Below, piece after piece: positions 27,226 through 35,171 of a DNA stretch of 64,000 bases. The DNA is taken from positions 1 to 64,000 of the forward strand of contig BMSW01000024.1 in NCBI GenBank assembly GCA_014649355.1, read 5' to 3'. The notes beneath the pieces were generated by a model that saw nothing but the letters and a program-made list of their open reading frames with translations, did not search any database and was not told the origin of the DNA. Position 1 is the stretch's first letter; every line of letters starts with the position of its first letter. The position numbers and the translations under genes were made by a program. The stretch is from Streptomyces althioticus. GTDB taxonomy: Bacteria > Actinomycetota > Actinomycetes > Streptomycetales > Streptomycetaceae.

Positions 27226-27972
27226 TCACGCAGACGGGGCGCCCGCGGAAGAGCGGGGCGGCCGAACGAAGCAGCAGTCGCCGCAGACGCCTCCGCCGGG
27301 CACGCGGTAGTACAGGCAGCAGCTGCGGCGGCGGAAGCCTGTGGCGGTGAGGCCGCCCGCGCCGGAGAGGCCGGGGTGGGCGAGGAGTTCGCGGGAGAGC
27401 CGGGCGGCGCGGGCGGCGGCCTCGGGGCGGGCGTGGCGGGTGATTTCGCGGGCGGCCGCGGCGAGGGCGGAGGCGGCGTTGCCGCGCAGGAGGGCGGGCG
27501 CGACGCGGTGGCGGGCGCGCAGGGCGGCGGAGAGGGGTTCGAGGTGGCCGTGCAGGACGACGGCGGCGAGGGTCGCCGCGTCTCCGGGGAGCGGGCGCAC
27601 CTCGGGGAGGTGCAGGTCGTCGGGGGCGCTGCCCTCGGGGTCCCAACGGAGCGTGTCCGGGGCGAGGTCGGGAACGGCGCCGTGGAGGGCGGCGCAGCCG
27701 AGGGCCACGGACCACAGGCGCGCCGCGAGACCCTGGTGCGCGACGGAGGCGGCGACGCGGGCCTCCTGGGTACGCAGGGCGGCGGCGACGCGGCGCACGC
27801 GGACGGTCAGCGGGTCGGCCCGGTGAACGTCCGGGCGGACAGGGCCGTATGCCTGGGCGAGCGTGGGAAGGTGACGGTCGGCGTCCTCCCCCGCGCGCAG
27901 GGCGAAGAAGCCACCGAGGGCACGGAGGGCGGTGAGGCGGGGGTCGAGGTCCACGACGTACAGGAGTACCAA
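27226..27972 (-). CDS. FhuF-like 2Fe-2S protein
   Basis: A protein of about 248 residues with the FhuF/ferric-siderophore-reductase signature at its C terminus: SCCLYY, then CGDC with an extra Cys (C-C-x10-C-x2-C), which ligates a 2Fe-2S cluster. The rest is helical and Ala-rich, with LWSVALGCAALHG in mid-sequence. FhuF-type proteins reduce ferric siderophores in the cytoplasm. The start is uncertain: TTG 27972 or GTG 27954. A paralogue lies at 56133-56843 downstream of a cobalamin riboswitch; this copy has no such element and lies upstream of glgM. Confidence 0.8.
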   Translation of the reverse strand: MVLLYVVDLDPRLTALRALGGFFALRAGEDADRHLPTLAQAYGPVRPDVHRADPLTVRVRRVAAALRTQEARVAASVAHQGLAARLWSVALGCAALHGAVPDLAPDTLRWDPEGSAPDDLHLPEVRPLPGDAATLAAVVLHGHLEPLSAALRARHRVAPALLRGNAASALAAAAREITRHARPEAAARAARLSRELLAHPGLSGAGGLTATGFRRRSCCLYYRVPGGGVCGDCCFVRPPRSSAGAPSA

Positions 27973-28120
27973 GTCTCTCAGGGGTGGTTGTCAGGGGCCT
28001 CGGCCTTCCGGCGCCCACCCAGGGGATGACAGGGGCGTCCCCGTACTCCATCGGCAGTAGGACGCATTGGGTGCTCAGGGACGACGACGGGGAACACCCT
28101 GACACGGCAAGGTGTTGGTC

Positions 28121-28186
28121 ATGGAAGCCGACCGTTCGCCGCGCCGGGCAGACAGCCCCCGCCTCACGCAGAGGAGCAGCCGATGA
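28121..28186 (+). CDS. Possible 21-residue coupled leader ORF
   Basis: ATG with AAGGTG seven bases upstream, 21 codons (MEADRSPRRADS...), and a stop overlapping the start of the DMT transporter gene as ATGA. The arrangement suggests translational coupling, but the peptide has no recognised features and could be incidental. Confidence 0.25.
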   Translation: MEADRSPRRADSPRLTQRSSR

Positions 28187-29310
28187 GCGCCCTCGCGTTG
28201 TCCGTGCTCCTCTCGTTCGTGTCCGCCGTGGCCTACGCCGGCGGCGCGATCGTGCAGGAGCAGGTGGCGCTGTCGTCGTCCGGCGCGCGGCAGTACGCCC
28301 CGCTGCGCCGTCCGGCGTGGTGGGCCGCGGTCGCGCTGAACGGTCTGGGCGCGCTCCTGCACGTGGTGGCGCTGGCCTACGGCCCGCTGAGCCTGGTCCA
28401 GCCGCTGGGCGCCCTCACGATCGTGTTCGCGCTGCCGATGGCCGCGCTGTTCGTCGGCCGCAAGGCCGGGGCGACCGCCTGGCGGGGCGCCCTGATGGCG
28501 ACGGTGGGTCTCGCGGGCCTGCTGGCGCTGGTCGGCGCGTCGGGCGCGCAGTCGCTGGACGGCCCGCAGCGGGTCGCGGCGGCCGTGGCCACGGCGGCGG
28601 CGGTCGTGACGCTGATGGTCGCGGCGCGCGCCGTGCACCGGCACCCGGCGGTGCGCAGCATCCTGCTGGCGACGGCGGCCGGTGTCGCGTTCGGCATGTC
28701 CTCCGTCTTCACCAAGACGGTCGCGGTGGACTGGACGGGCGGGGTGTCGGCGGGCGACCTGCCGTCCCTCGCGGTGATCGGTGTGCTGGCGACGGCGGGC
28801 ATGCTGCTGTCGCAGGCGTCCTACCGGGGCGCGGGCCTCGCGGCCCCGCTGGCGACGCTCACGGTGGTGAACCCGGTGGTGGCGGCGGCGGTCGGCATCA
28901 CGATGTTCGGAGAGACCTTCCGGTACGGCACGACCGGCACGGCGCTCGCGCTGAGCTGCGGCGTGGTGGCGGCGGGCGGACTGATCCTGCTGACGACGGA
29001 GCGGCTGGCACGGGAGGGCGCCGTGGGCGCGGCGGTTCCCGTGGAGACGCGGGCCGTACCCGCACCGGTCACGACGGCCGGGCGGGCGGAGGAGGACGCC
29101 GCCGAGCTGCTGCTGGCGGAGCTGAAGGTGCCGGAGGACGTCACGCTGCCGGAGGCCGTCCTGTCGCGGGCCACGGTGCCCTCGGCGGCCGCCGGGCCGG
29201 ACGCGCCGGACCCGGCGGCAGTGCCGGTCATGCCGTACGCGCCTTTCTACGGCGGCCCGTACGTGCCGGTGCCGGTGGGCGACCGGCGCCTCGCACGCGC
29301 CAGACCGTGA
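28183..29310 (+). CDS. DMT-superfamily (EamA/NIPA-like) permease
   Basis: A 375-residue membrane protein with nine or ten helices in residues 1-285, then a disordered Ala/Pro-rich cytoplasmic tail of about 90 residues. EamA-type features: a first repeat with YGPLSLVQPLGALTIVFALP, and a second with AAPLATLTVVNPVVAAAVGITMFGE, showing the 5+5 helix duplication. These are drug/metabolite or ion (NIPA-like) transporters; the substrate is unknown. The ATG has GAGGAG seven bases upstream and overlaps the stop of a short ORF. The tail ends within a 20-bp tandem repeat. Confidence 0.85.
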   Translation: MSALALSVLLSFVSAVAYAGGAIVQEQVALSSSGARQYAPLRRPAWWAAVALNGLGALLHVVALAYGPLSLVQPLGALTIVFALPMAALFVGRKAGATAWRGALMATVGLAGLLALVGASGAQSLDGPQRVAAAVATAAAVVTLMVAARAVHRHPAVRSILLATAAGVAFGMSSVFTKTVAVDWTGGVSAGDLPSLAVIGVLATAGMLLSQASYRGAGLAAPLATLTVVNPVVAAAVGITMFGETFRYGTTGTALALSCGVVAAGGLILLTTERLAREGAVGAAVPVETRAVPAPVTTAGRAEEDAAELLLAELKVPEDVTLPEAVLSRATVPSAAAGPDAPDPAAVPVMPYAPFYGGPYVPVPVGDRRLARARP

Positions 29311-29363
29311 CCGCGCGCGTCAGGGCTTGACCGCGCGCGTCAGGGCTTGACCGCGCGCGTCGG
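29308..29363. repeat. 20-bp tandem repeat over a stop codon
   Basis: The unit TGACCGCGCGCGTCAGGGCT starts at 29308, 29328 and 29348: two full copies and a partial third. The first copy begins with the TGA stop of the DMT transporter. The unit itself contains an inverted CGCG core. It could be a slipped-strand expansion of the gene's own 3' end. Confidence 0.85.
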
Positions 29364-29380
29364 AGCCGAGCGCACGCGCG

Positions 29381-30658
29381 TCAGATCTTCACGCCGCCGG
29401 CGCGCAGATAGGCGAGCGGGTCGACGTCCGACCCGAATCCGGGCCCCGTCCGCACCTCGAAGTGCAGATGCGGGCCCGAGCTGTTGCCCGTGGAACCGGA
29501 CCGCCCGAGGCGCTGCCCCGCGCCGACGGACTGGCCGTTCTTCACGGAGATCGCCGACAGATGGGCGTACTGGCTGTACCGGCCGTCGGCGTGCCGCACC
29601 ACGACCTGGTAGCCGAACGACCCCTCCCAGCCCGCGGCGACGACGGTGCCGGCGCCGACCGACTTCACGGGTGTGCCGGTGGGGACGGGGAAGTCCACGC
29701 CGGTGTGGTAGCCCTTCGACCAGGAGGATCCGGCCTTGTGGTACGGCGTGCCGAGCGCGGCGCTGACGGGGGCGACGCGCTGGGCGCCGGTGGAGGCGGA
29801 GGACGAGCCGGAGCGGTCGGCGCGGTCCTGGGTCCGCTTCTCCGTCTTGGAGGGAGCCTTCTTCTCCGTCTTGGAGGCGGCCTTCTTCTCCGTCTTCCCG
29901 GTGTTCTCGCTCTTGGGGGCGGCCTTCTTGCCCGACGGCTTCGGTGACGGGGCGGCGGGCCTGGCGGGCGCCTTGGCCGTACCGCCGGACGCGGCGGCTT
30001 CGCCGGTCAGCCTGAGCCGCTGGCCCGGGATGATGAGGTCGGGGTCGGCGCCGATGGTGGATCTGTTGGCCGCGTAGAGCCCCTGCCAGCCGCCGCGGAC
30101 GCGTTCCTCCTCGGCGATGCCGGAGAGGGTGTCGCCGCGGACCACGGTGTACATCTCGGCGCGTCCGGCGCGGGCCTGGGGCGTGTTCTGGGGCCGTACG
30201 TCCTCGACGGAGGTGCGGCGGTCGTCGCGCTGGGCGCGCTCGGAGCGGCCGGCGGCCGGGCGGATGTCCGGATCCGCGCCGTCGCGGGTCAGTCCGGCGC
30301 GTACCGAGCAGGTAGGCCAGGCGCCGGGGCCCTGTCCGTCGAGGACCTTCTCGGCGATCGCGATCTGCTGGTCCTTGGTGGCCAGATCCGCCCGGGGCGC
30401 GTACCGGGTGCCGCCGAACGCCTCCCAGGTGGACTGGCTGAACTGCAGTCCGCCGTAGTAGCCGTTGCCGGTGTTGATGTCCCAGTTGTCGGTCGACTCG
30501 CAGGCGGCGACCTTCTCCCAGGTCTCCACGTCGGCGGCCTGCGCCGTTCCGGTGCCCATGAGCGGCAGGGCCATGCCCGCGCCGCCTGCGGTGACGGTGA
30601 GCGAGGCCCGGTTGATCCTGTTCGGCTGATACCGGCGGTGCCGGCCGCGCACGGCCAT
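29381..30658 (-). CDS. Rpf-LysM-M23 cell-wall hydrolase
   Basis: A 425-residue secreted muralytic protein combining three modules. A signal peptide covers about 1-41. An Rpf lysozyme-like domain at about 42-118 has the catalytic Glu in ACESTDNW and the GGLQFSQSTW motif. A LysM domain lies at about 167-216, and a Lys-rich linker with KTEKKA repeats at about 230-285. A C-terminal M23 (LytM) peptidase at about 310-415 has HTGVDF and HLHFEV zinc motifs. It would cleave both glycan and peptide bonds of peptidoglycan, for spore resuscitation or growth. This layout matches the RpfD type of Streptomyces. No c-di-AMP riboswitch pattern was seen upstream. Confidence 0.92.
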   Translation of the reverse strand: MAVRGRHRRYQPNRINRASLTVTAGGAGMALPLMGTGTAQAADVETWEKVAACESTDNWDINTGNGYYGGLQFSQSTWEAFGGTRYAPRADLATKDQQIAIAEKVLDGQGPGAWPTCSVRAGLTRDGADPDIRPAAGRSERAQRDDRRTSVEDVRPQNTPQARAGRAEMYTVVRGDTLSGIAEEERVRGGWQGLYAANRSTIGADPDLIIPGQRLRLTGEAAASGGTAKAPARPAAPSPKPSGKKAAPKSENTGKTEKKAASKTEKKAPSKTEKRTQDRADRSGSSSASTGAQRVAPVSAALGTPYHKAGSSWSKGYHTGVDFPVPTGTPVKSVGAGTVVAAGWEGSFGYQVVVRHADGRYSQYAHLSAISVKNGQSVGAGQRLGRSGSTGNSSGPHLHFEVRTGPGFGSDVDPLAYLRAGGVKI

Positions 30659-31078
30659 GGAATCCCCCTCGACATTGCGTCAGGAGGGGCAAAAGTAAGC
30701 GCTGCGAACAGGCCGTGACAAGGCGGCTATCGGCCGCACGGATGCGCCAAATGGCGTGGATGAAACGCCCGTTGCGCCCCTGTTTGCCGTCGGAGGGGAG
30801 CGTGCGCGGGCGCCTGCCGCCGGGCGCGGGAGCACGCGGGGGTGTGCGCGGGACCGGCGCGCCGGGTGGACGGTCCGGCGCACCGGGTATGCGGAACAGG
30901 CCCGCACTGAGTACGGAGGACCCCTTCGCGCGTATGTGCCTGCGCGGGTTCCGAACGACCCGCGCATGCGCACGCGAGTGCGGCACGCAAGGATGGTCGA
31001 TGTCAGGACCGGCGGGCGTCCACCCGGCAGCACCGGCACCCGGCGGCACCGATACCGAGGTCACCAGGAGTCACCCTT
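30659..31078. other. 420-bp divergent promoter region rpf/gnd
   Basis: This stretch separates the leftward rpf-type gene from rightward gnd and must hold both promoters. It is less GC-biased near 30690-30780. I looked for a ydaO-type (c-di-AMP) riboswitch on the leftward strand, known for rpfA, and did not see its conserved blocks. Several short reading frames here lack ribosome sites and family features. Confidence 0.5.
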
Positions 31079-32518
31079 ATGAGCAGTTCAGCGCAGATCG
31101 GCGTCACCGGGCTCGCGGTCATGGGCCGCAACCTCGCACGCAATTTCGCCCGCAACGGCTACACGGTCGCGGTGCACAACCGGACCGCGTCCCGCACGCA
31201 CGCGCTGGTGGAGGAGTTCGGGCACGAGGGGAGCTTCGTGGCGGCCGAGACGGCCAAGGAGTTCGTGGCGGCGCTGGAGCGCCCCCGGCGACTGGTCGTG
31301 ATGGTGAAGGCCGGGGAGCCGACGGACGCGGTGATCGAGGAGTTCGCCCCGCTGCTGGAGCCCGGCGACATGATCATCGACGGCGGCAACGCGCACTTCG
31401 CGGACACCCGCCGCCGGGAGCGGGCGCTGCGGGAGCAGGGCATCCACTTCGTCGGGATGGGTGTGTCCGGCGGTGAGGAGGGCGCGCTGAACGGCCCCAG
31501 CATCATGCCGGGCGGCCCGAAGGAATCGTACGACTCGCTGGGCCCGATGCTGGAGAAGATCTCCGCGAAGGCGAAGGACGGCTCGCCGTGCGTGACGCAC
31601 GTGGGTCCTGACGGCGCCGGCCACTTCGTGAAGATGGTGCACAACGGCATCGAGTACGCGGACATGCAGCTGATCGGTGAGGCGTACCAGCTGCTGCGGG
31701 ACGTCGCCGGGTACTCCCCCGCGCAGATCGCGGACATCTTCCGCACCTGGAACACGGGCCGTCTCGACTCGTACCTGATCGAGATCACCGCGGAAGTGCT
31801 GTCGCACGTGGACGCGGCGACGGGCAAGCCGTTCGTCGACGTGGTGGTGGACCAGGCGGAGCAGAAGGGCACGGGCCGCTGGACCGTCCAGATCGCCCTG
31901 GACCTGGGCGTGCCGGTGTCGGGCATCGCGGAGGCGGTGTTCGCCCGCTCGCTCTCGGGCCACGCGGCGCTGCGGGAGGCCTCGCAGGGCCTGGCGGGCC
32001 CGAAGCCGACGCCGATGGGCGAGGCGGAGGCGTCGGCGTTCGCCGACCGGGTGGAGCAGGCGCTGTACGCGTCGAAGATCGTGTCGTACACGCAGGGCTT
32101 CCACCAGATCGCCGCCGGCAGCCAGGAGTACGGCTGGGACATCGACCTCGGCGCGGTGTCGGCGATCTGGCGCGACGGATGCATCATCCGGGCGGCGTTC
32201 CTCGACCGGATCCGGGCCGCGTACGACACGCGCGCGGACCTGCCGAGCCTGCTGTCGGACGACACGTTCGCCCGTGAGATCGCGGAGGCGCAGGACGACT
32301 GGCGCGAGGTCCTGGTCGCGGCGACCCGCCAGGGCGTCCCGACGCCCGGCTTCGCGGCGGCGCTGGCGTACTACGACGCGCTGCGTGCGGAACGGTTGCC
32401 TGCGGCGCTGACGCAGGGGCAGCGGGACTACTTCGGCGCGCACACGTATCGTCGCGTGGACCGCGACGGCTCTTTCCACACGCTGTGGGGCGGGGACCGG
32501 TCGGAGGTGTCGGCGTAG
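31079..32518 (+). CDS. gnd: 6-phosphogluconate dehydrogenase, decarboxylating
   Basis: A 479-residue pentose-phosphate enzyme (6-phosphogluconate + NADP+ to ribulose 5-phosphate + CO2 + NADPH), full length for the long homodimeric form. Motifs: dinucleotide fold GVTGLAVMGRNLARNF with NRT (NADP-type), the GMGVSGGEEGA catalytic segment, PDGAGHFVKMVHNGIEYADMQ (shown in part: catalytic Lys and Glu), and the C-terminal tail TYRRVDRDGSFHTLW. ATG 31079 follows CAGGAGTCACCC. It is a single gene, followed by a palindromic repeat array. Confidence 0.96.
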   Translation: MSSSAQIGVTGLAVMGRNLARNFARNGYTVAVHNRTASRTHALVEEFGHEGSFVAAETAKEFVAALERPRRLVVMVKAGEPTDAVIEEFAPLLEPGDMIIDGGNAHFADTRRRERALREQGIHFVGMGVSGGEEGALNGPSIMPGGPKESYDSLGPMLEKISAKAKDGSPCVTHVGPDGAGHFVKMVHNGIEYADMQLIGEAYQLLRDVAGYSPAQIADIFRTWNTGRLDSYLIEITAEVLSHVDAATGKPFVDVVVDQAEQKGTGRWTVQIALDLGVPVSGIAEAVFARSLSGHAALREASQGLAGPKPTPMGEAEASAFADRVEQALYASKIVSYTQGFHQIAAGSQEYGWDIDLGAVSAIWRDGCIIRAAFLDRIRAAYDTRADLPSLLSDDTFAREIAEAQDDWREVLVAATRQGVPTPGFAAALAYYDALRAERLPAALTQGQRDYFGAHTYRRVDRDGSFHTLWGGDRSEVSA

Positions 32519-32557
32519 GGCACTGACCGTGGGGGCTGGGGGGGGCTGGGTGGCTGG

Positions 32558-33018
32558 TCGCGCAGTTCCCCGCGCCCCCTGGGCGTGCTGCGACGAGGCC
32601 GGCACCCCGCCCGCGGGCCGGTGGGGGCTGACCGCGCAGTTCCCCGCGCCCCTTCGGGCGCGGAACGGCACCCCCTCAAGGGGTGCGGGGAGCCCGAGCG
32701 GGGGCGGGTCGCGCCCAAAGGGGCGCGGGGAACGGCGCGAGCAACCCGTACACCCGCAGGGACAGGGGGCGGCCTGCGCCCCGAAAGGGGCGCGGGGAAC
32801 TGCGCGCTCAGCCCCCAACGCACCCGCACGAGCGGGAGACGGCTCGTACCCGAAGGGGCGCGGGGAACGGCGCGAGCAACCCCCACCGACCCGCACGGGC
32901 GGGAGGGCTAGCGCCCCCAGAGGGGCGCGGGGAACTGCGCGCTCAGCCCCCACGCACCCGCACGGGGCCAAGGCGGGTCGTGCCCCCACAGGGGCGCGGG
33001 GAACTGCGCGAGCGACCC
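32558..33018. repeat. Array of 7 palindromic Streptomyces repeats
   Basis: The core GGGGCGCGGGGAAC-N-GCGCG occurs five times in this orientation, starting at 32720, 32787, 32855, 32922 and 32991 (spacing 67, 68, 67, 69). It occurs twice inverted, with GTTCCCCGCGCCCC at 32565 and 32639 (spacing 74). Most copies are preceded by a complementary CCCC-AAAG-type stretch, so each can form a hairpin. Between them lie variants of ACCCGCACGGGCGGG. Such elements are common between Streptomyces genes. The array could end gnd transcription or act as an RNA or structural element. Confidence 0.85.
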
Positions 33019-33045
33019 ACCACGCACCCGCCCCCGCGGAAAACC

Positions 33046-33300
33046 TCAGCTGAGCGGAGGCCCCGGCTCCGGACTCGGCACCGGCTCCGGCCCAGGAGGG
33101 ACGGGAGACGGCGACGGCCCAGGCGGCGGCTCCGGCTGCGGCGGATTGGGCCCGGGCGGCTGAGGCCCAGGCCCCGGCGGCGGCTGCGGCGGCTCAGGCG
33201 CGGGCCCCGGCTCAGGGGGCGGCGGCTGCGCGGGATCCGGCCCCGGCGCGGGACCGGGCGTAGGCCCCGGCGGCACAGGATCCGGGTACGGGCTGGTCAT
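33046..33300 (-). CDS. 84-residue proline-rich protein
   Basis: A low-complexity protein made largely of Pro, Gly and Glu (starts MTSPYPDPVPPGPTPGP). The ATG has GGAGG at a good distance, which supports translation, and a stop follows cleanly. No domain, signal peptide or membrane helix. It may be a spacer-like, disordered protein, or an over-called frame; codon bias in Pro-rich high-GC sequence is not decisive. Confidence 0.5.
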   Translation of the reverse strand: MTSPYPDPVPPGPTPGPAPGPDPAQPPPPEPGPAPEPPQPPPGPGPQPPGPNPPQPEPPPGPSPSPVPPGPEPVPSPEPGPPLS

Positions 33301-33383
33301 GACGCGTGTCCTCCGACCGTCCGGTCGACGTGACATGTGCTCCGGACTACTCCCTCGCCTACCCGGCACCCCCGCGCACACTC

Positions 33384-33442
33384 ACCCGGATCACCCGGAT
33401 CACCCGGATCACCCGGATCACCCGGATCACCCGGATCACCCG
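33384..33442. repeat. 9-bp tandem repeat ACCCGGATC
   Basis: Six perfect consecutive copies of ACCCGGATC from 33384 to 33437, followed by a degenerate copy. It lies between the starts of the proline-rich ORF and the 3' end of the GNAT gene. Being a multiple of three it stays open in all frames (Asp-Pro-Gly, Ser-Gly-Pro types), which makes spurious ORFs here. Confidence 0.9.
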
Positions 33443-33465
33443 GGCGACCGAGCCCCACGCACCTC

Positions 33466-33810
33466 TCAGAACCGCTCGGGATGCGCGGCCAGCCACCCCT
33501 TGGCCGCACGCAGCAGCTCGGGATCAGCGGCAGGAGCCTCCTCAGGATGCCGCGCGGCCCACCGGACGACGTACGGACACAGCGGAGCGACCACGACACC
33601 CTCACGCGCGGCGAGGGCGTACAGTTCACGGGCGAGCGACCCGGCGATGCCCTTGCCCTCATGGGCGGGCTCGACGACGGTGTGCACCGGCACCAGAGCG
33701 GGGGCCGGCGCGTCGAGAACGAAGTACTCGATCCGCCCGACGGCCTCACCGCCCTCGACCGCCTCGAGCCGCCCGGCGTCCCGGTCGTCGCGGATCTCGA
33801 TCCCGTCCAT
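33466..33810 (-). CDS. YjdJ-type GNAT acetyltransferase
   Basis: A 114-residue minimal GNAT-like protein of the small N-acetyltransferase (YjdJ/Gtn) group. It contains VGRIEYFVLD, the coenzyme A loop VEPAHEGKGIAGSLARELY (R/QxxGxG/A variant), and a VVAPLCPYVVRWAARHPE ending typical of this group, with a Cys and the PYV segment. ATG 33810 with GGGGAGTGACGGG is preferred to 33852. It lies 42 bases downstream of panD on the same strand, so they may be cotranscribed. The acceptor is unknown. Confidence 0.82.
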   Translation of the reverse strand: MDGIEIRDDRDAGRLEAVEGGEAVGRIEYFVLDAPAPALVPVHTVVEPAHEGKGIAGSLARELYALAAREGVVVAPLCPYVVRWAARHPEEAPAADPELLRAAKGWLAAHPERF

Positions 33811-33852
33811 ACCCGTCACTCCCCTGTTCTGCGGCTGTCGCCCCGACACCAC

Positions 33853-34281
33853 TCAGACCGTGGCCGTGGCCACCGCCTGCGGGCTGCGCTCCTGGTCCGA
33901 CCCGGGCACCGGCTCGGACGGATCGGCACCGAGGGCGACGATCCGGTTGTCCGCGTCGACATGGACGACGCGCGGTTCGAGTGCCCGCGCCTCGGCGTCG
34001 GTCACCTGGGCGTAGCTGATGATGATCACGAGGTCGCCGGGGTGCACGAGGTGGGCGGCGGCCCCGTTGATGCCGATCACGCCGGACCCGCGCTCCCCCT
34101 CGATGACGTACGTCTCGAGCCGGGCGCCGTTGGTGATGTCGACGATGTGCACGAGCTCACCGGGCAGCAGATCGGCGGCGTCGAGCAGGTCCGCGTCGAT
34201 CGTCACGGACCCGACGTAGTGCAGGTCGGCCTGGGTGACGGTGGCACGGTGGATCTTGGACTTGAACAGAGTACGCAGCAT
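33853..34281 (-). CDS. panD: Aspartate 1-decarboxylase
   Basis: A 142-residue pyruvoyl enzyme that converts L-aspartate to beta-alanine for pantothenate and coenzyme A. The self-cleavage site YVGSVTID is present, with the Gly24-Ser25 bond that yields the pyruvoyl group. Conserved HRATVTQADLHY precedes it, and TYVIEGERGSGVIGINGAAA follows in pieces. In pantothenate operons panD often neighbours panBC, but here it stands alone with a small acetyltransferase downstream. A spaced TGTACAG/CTGTACA repeat lies upstream. ATG 34281. Confidence 0.95.
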   Translation of the reverse strand: MLRTLFKSKIHRATVTQADLHYVGSVTIDADLLDAADLLPGELVHIVDITNGARLETYVIEGERGSGVIGINGAAAHLVHPGDLVIIISYAQVTDAEARALEPRVVHVDADNRIVALGADPSEPVPGSDQERSPQAVATATV

Positions 34282-34315
34282 TTTGGACTCCTGGAAGACG
34301 GCTCCCTGCCTGCTT

Positions 34316-34346
34316 TGTACAGGTCAAGGGCGGTCTTCACTGTACA
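34316..34346. promoter_or_regulatory. TGTACAG inverted repeat upstream of panD
   Basis: TGTACAG (34316-34322) and CTGTACA (34340-34346) form a perfect 7-base inverted repeat separated by 17 bases, within 35-65 bases of the panD start. The 24-base centre-to-centre spacing fits neither a classic dimer site nor a hairpin terminator. It might bind a regulator on two turns of DNA. Confidence 0.4.
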
Positions 34347-34444
34347 CCGGCACGCATCGCACTCGAAGATCCCGGAGGACATGGACCCCACTCGGGTAAG
34401 AAGGCTCCTCGCCTGCGCTTCCGTCCAATCCAGACTGTCGCACC

Positions 34445-34606
34445 ATGGCCGACCAGGCACCGCCCCGAACCCCTGTCCCGGAATGCGTGCGGACTCATGC
34501 TGACCAGATGCTGACCGACCTGACGATGCGCCAGGCCCTCGACGCCCTGGTCCACGCGGCCATCACCGAAGCCAGGTACGAGGTGGCCGATGCGGTCACC
34601 GCCTGA
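34445..34606 (+). CDS. 53-residue orphan ORF
   Basis: A short ORF (starts MADQAPPRTPVPECVRTH) with reasonable codon bias but no ribosome site. Its C-terminal half is helical (TMRQALDALVHAAITEARYEV). It could be a remnant of a larger gene, or not translated. It ends just before the bidirectional hairpin that also follows the copper operon. Confidence 0.3.
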   Translation: MADQAPPRTPVPECVRTHADQMLTDLTMRQALDALVHAAITEARYEVADAVTA

Positions 34607-34614
34607 CAGCGCGT

Positions 34615-34647
34615 GGCGGAGCACCGTACGCCCCACGGTGCTCCGCC
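34615..34647 (-). terminator. Terminator of the copper operon
   Basis: A perfect 13-bp stem (GGCGGAGCACCGT/ACGGTGCTCCGCC) with a 7-base loop, 14 bases beyond the stop of the leftward PCuAC gene. It could also end rightward transcription from the small ORF at 34445. Confidence 0.75.
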
Positions 34648-34661
34648 GCGCGGCGGCGTCA

Positions 34662-35171
34662 TCAGGACCCGGGCCGGACGACCACCGCCAGGACCTCCAT
34701 TCGCCCGCTGTGCTCGAAGTGAAGGGTGAAGGGCACCAGGTCGCCCTCCGCCCAGTGTGCCGCGGCCGGGACAGTCACATCGCTGCTGTGCGGAGACATG
34801 TCGAGGGTGCCCCCGGCGGGGATGGACAGTGACTCCGTGGGCCATCGGTACGCGGCTCCGCCGGTGGTCATCCGGTGGCTGCTGAGGGAGATGCCCTCGG
34901 TGACGTCGGACGAAGTCACCCCCATCAGCCGGTCCTGGGCGCCACCGGCGTTAATGATCTTGAAGAATGCCGCTGTCTCCGGCACTCCCCGCGACGGGAG
35001 GAAGAGCCGCGCGTCGGTGACCCCGATGCGTGCGGGAGTACCGGCGTTGCCCGTGGCGGTCCAGACCGCGAGACCGCCCAGGGCCAGCACACAGGCGCAG
35101 ACCGGTGCCAGAGCGGCCAGGGCGGTGTCCGCGAGTCGTCGCCGGGTGGGCGTCCAGACGGAGGGTGTCAT
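34662..35171 (-). CDS. PCu(A)C copper chaperone, membrane-anchored
   Basis: A 169-residue exported protein with one N-terminal hydrophobic segment (about 17-40) serving as signal or anchor, then a PCu(A)C cupredoxin-like domain. Copper-ligand residues are visible as the His and Met of LSSHRMTTGG and the Met and His of LDMSPHSSD, in the H-M...M-H spacing of the family. It probably delivers Cu(I) to extracytoplasmic copper enzymes such as cytochrome oxidase. Its ATG overlaps the copA stop by four bases (ATGA), so the two are translationally coupled. Confidence 0.88.
   Translation of the reverse strand: MTPSVWTPTRRRLADTALAALAPVCACVLALGGLAVWTATGNAGTPARIGVTDARLFLPSRGVPETAAFFKIINAGGAQDRLMGVTSSDVTEGISLSSHRMTTGGAAYRWPTESLSIPAGGTLDMSPHSSDVTVPAAAHWAEGDLVPFTLHFEHSGRMEVLAVVVRPGS

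Noticed and set aside
30659..30780. c-di-AMP (ydaO) riboswitch before the rpf-type gene
   Set aside because: Known upstream of rpfA in Streptomyces, so I looked; the conserved blocks were not found on the leftward strand.
32720..33018. CRISPR-like array
   Set aside because: Spacing is regular, but repeats are palindromic hairpins, the intervening sequences resemble each other, copies occur in both orientations and no cas gene is present.
33297..33749. Leftward frame with Asp-Pro-Gly repeats
   Set aside because: The repeats come from the 9-bp tandem DNA repeat, and the frame overlaps the well-supported GNAT gene.
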